Shown piece by piece: positions 63,301 to 64,000 of a DNA stretch of 64,000 nt (within the stretch, counting starts at the first letter, position 1; each line of letters opens with the position of its first letter). This DNA is from Amblyomma americanum. Lineage: Eukaryota; Arthropoda; Arachnida; Ixodida; Ixodidae. The DNA is taken from contig NC_135497.1 of assembly GCF_052857255.1 (NCBI RefSeq), positions 119,736,744 through 119,800,743 on the forward strand, given 5' to 3'. The notes under the pieces were generated by a model that worked only from the letters and a program-made list of their open reading frames with translations, made no database searches and was not told where the DNA came from. Position numbers and translations under genes: made by a program.

Positions 63301-64000
63301 AGTCGTTTGCTTCGCATCACCGGAGTTGGGAAACGCTAAATGCAACACGGGTGGACGTACAAAAACGTGGCGAAGAGATGAAACGATTAAAACGAAATAA
63401 AGCACACAAGTGCGGGCGTCTTTTTTTTTTCTTCGATAACCAATCGTAAAGCACACGGTGAAGTCCATGCGAAGTAAGTGCATAGACTAACCGCTCTCGT
63501 GATTTATCGATGTCTGCAATGCAAGGCTGTTCTTGCCTCCATTTGTTAATGCGTATTTGGAAAAAAAGAATCGTGCTACATGTTACGGAATATTCGAAGT
63601 CCGAGGTGTTTTTTCTCAATCTAATCTGCTCTTACGAATAAATAATCTGCCTCGTGCGATCAACCGGAATGATGGGATTGACTGGTTCATGGCAATGAAC
63701 TAACTGCAGTCCGCTCTGATTAGTCCCGTCTTGTTTACTGCGGCTGTTCTTCCTACAGTGCACTTCCGTGGCGATAGCGCAGGCCACTCCGCTATTCCAT
63801 CAAGTTTTCCTTGATTCTGGCGATGTTCGTGCCAAGTCTTTCGGAGCAAGGTAAATTCCCTTTTATGACCTTAGCGCCACAACATCCTTCACCATATATG
63901 GCAGCTCAATTCAGCGGCCAGTTTTTGCGACTTTCGCCAAACATTTAGCAACTCTTATTTTACAGAGAAGAGCTGCTAAATGTTACTACTACAGCTACTA
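60301..64000. other. Intron 5' of the microexon, with a GC-rich island
   Basis: 61690-62800 is GC-rich, with TAAT-containing words (GCAATTAATTCC, TTATTAATAGCG, CCAATTAGACGG, ATAAATTACGCG) between 62060 and 62265. This looks like a regulatory element. An A-run lies at 61478-61494. No upstream exon of the KIAA1755/PLEKHG4-like gene could be recognised, so it probably lies beyond the window. Confidence 0.35.

Overview
The window is eukaryotic and most likely comes from a hard tick (Ixodidae). It has no compact gene arrangement and no bacterial or phage signature. It has long simple repeats (CA, AT, TTTC, ATT, GA, poly-G), GC-rich CpG-bearing islands in AT-richer sequence, and many short retroposons whose tRNA-like heads carry intact pol III A and B boxes. 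These heads resemble the tRNA-related SINEs known from ixodid ticks (the Ruka type, named from memory). The species cannot be fixed from sequence alone.

Only two coding segments can be supported, both on the minus strand: a 51-nt microexon at 60250-60300 and a 631-nt exon at 3889-4519. Each has a good 3' splice site with pyrimidine tract and branch point, and a GTAAGT or GTGAGT donor. The microexon ends in phase 0 and the large exon starts in phase 0. Both peptides fit consecutive parts of the N-terminal region of the KIAA1755/PLEKHG4 (puratrophin-1, quattro) family as I remember it. The simplest reading is one gene crossing the window right to left, with 5' exons beyond 64000, an intron of about 55.7 kb (60249 to 4520), and more 3' exons before position 1. 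Almost everything else is then intronic.

Layout along the + strand: 1-3.9 kb, intron after the large exon, with a hairpin close to the donor; 3.9-4.5 kb, large exon; 4.5-8.5 kb, AT-rich sequence, a different tRNA-like SINE and one SINE nested in another; 12-18.4 kb, a dense cluster of SINEs with nested insertions; 18.4-32.7 kb, mostly featureless intron with (AT)n and (CA)n arrays; 32.7-33.3 kb, a perfect 158-bp inverted-repeat (foldback) element; 34-39.7 kb, GC-rich islands; 43.8-44.6 kb, a MITE-like element between two 165-bp direct repeats; 45-52.2 kb, more GC-rich islands; 53.6-58.7 kb, further SINEs and MITEs; 59.4-62.8 kb, GC-rich islands around the microexon.

The repeats form modular families. 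SINE families A and B have different heads and tails but share a central block of about 80 bp. Several copies keep 12-15 bp target-site duplications, showing LINE-type retroposition. I found no autonomous transposon protein, rRNA gene, functional tRNA gene, CRISPR array or operon.
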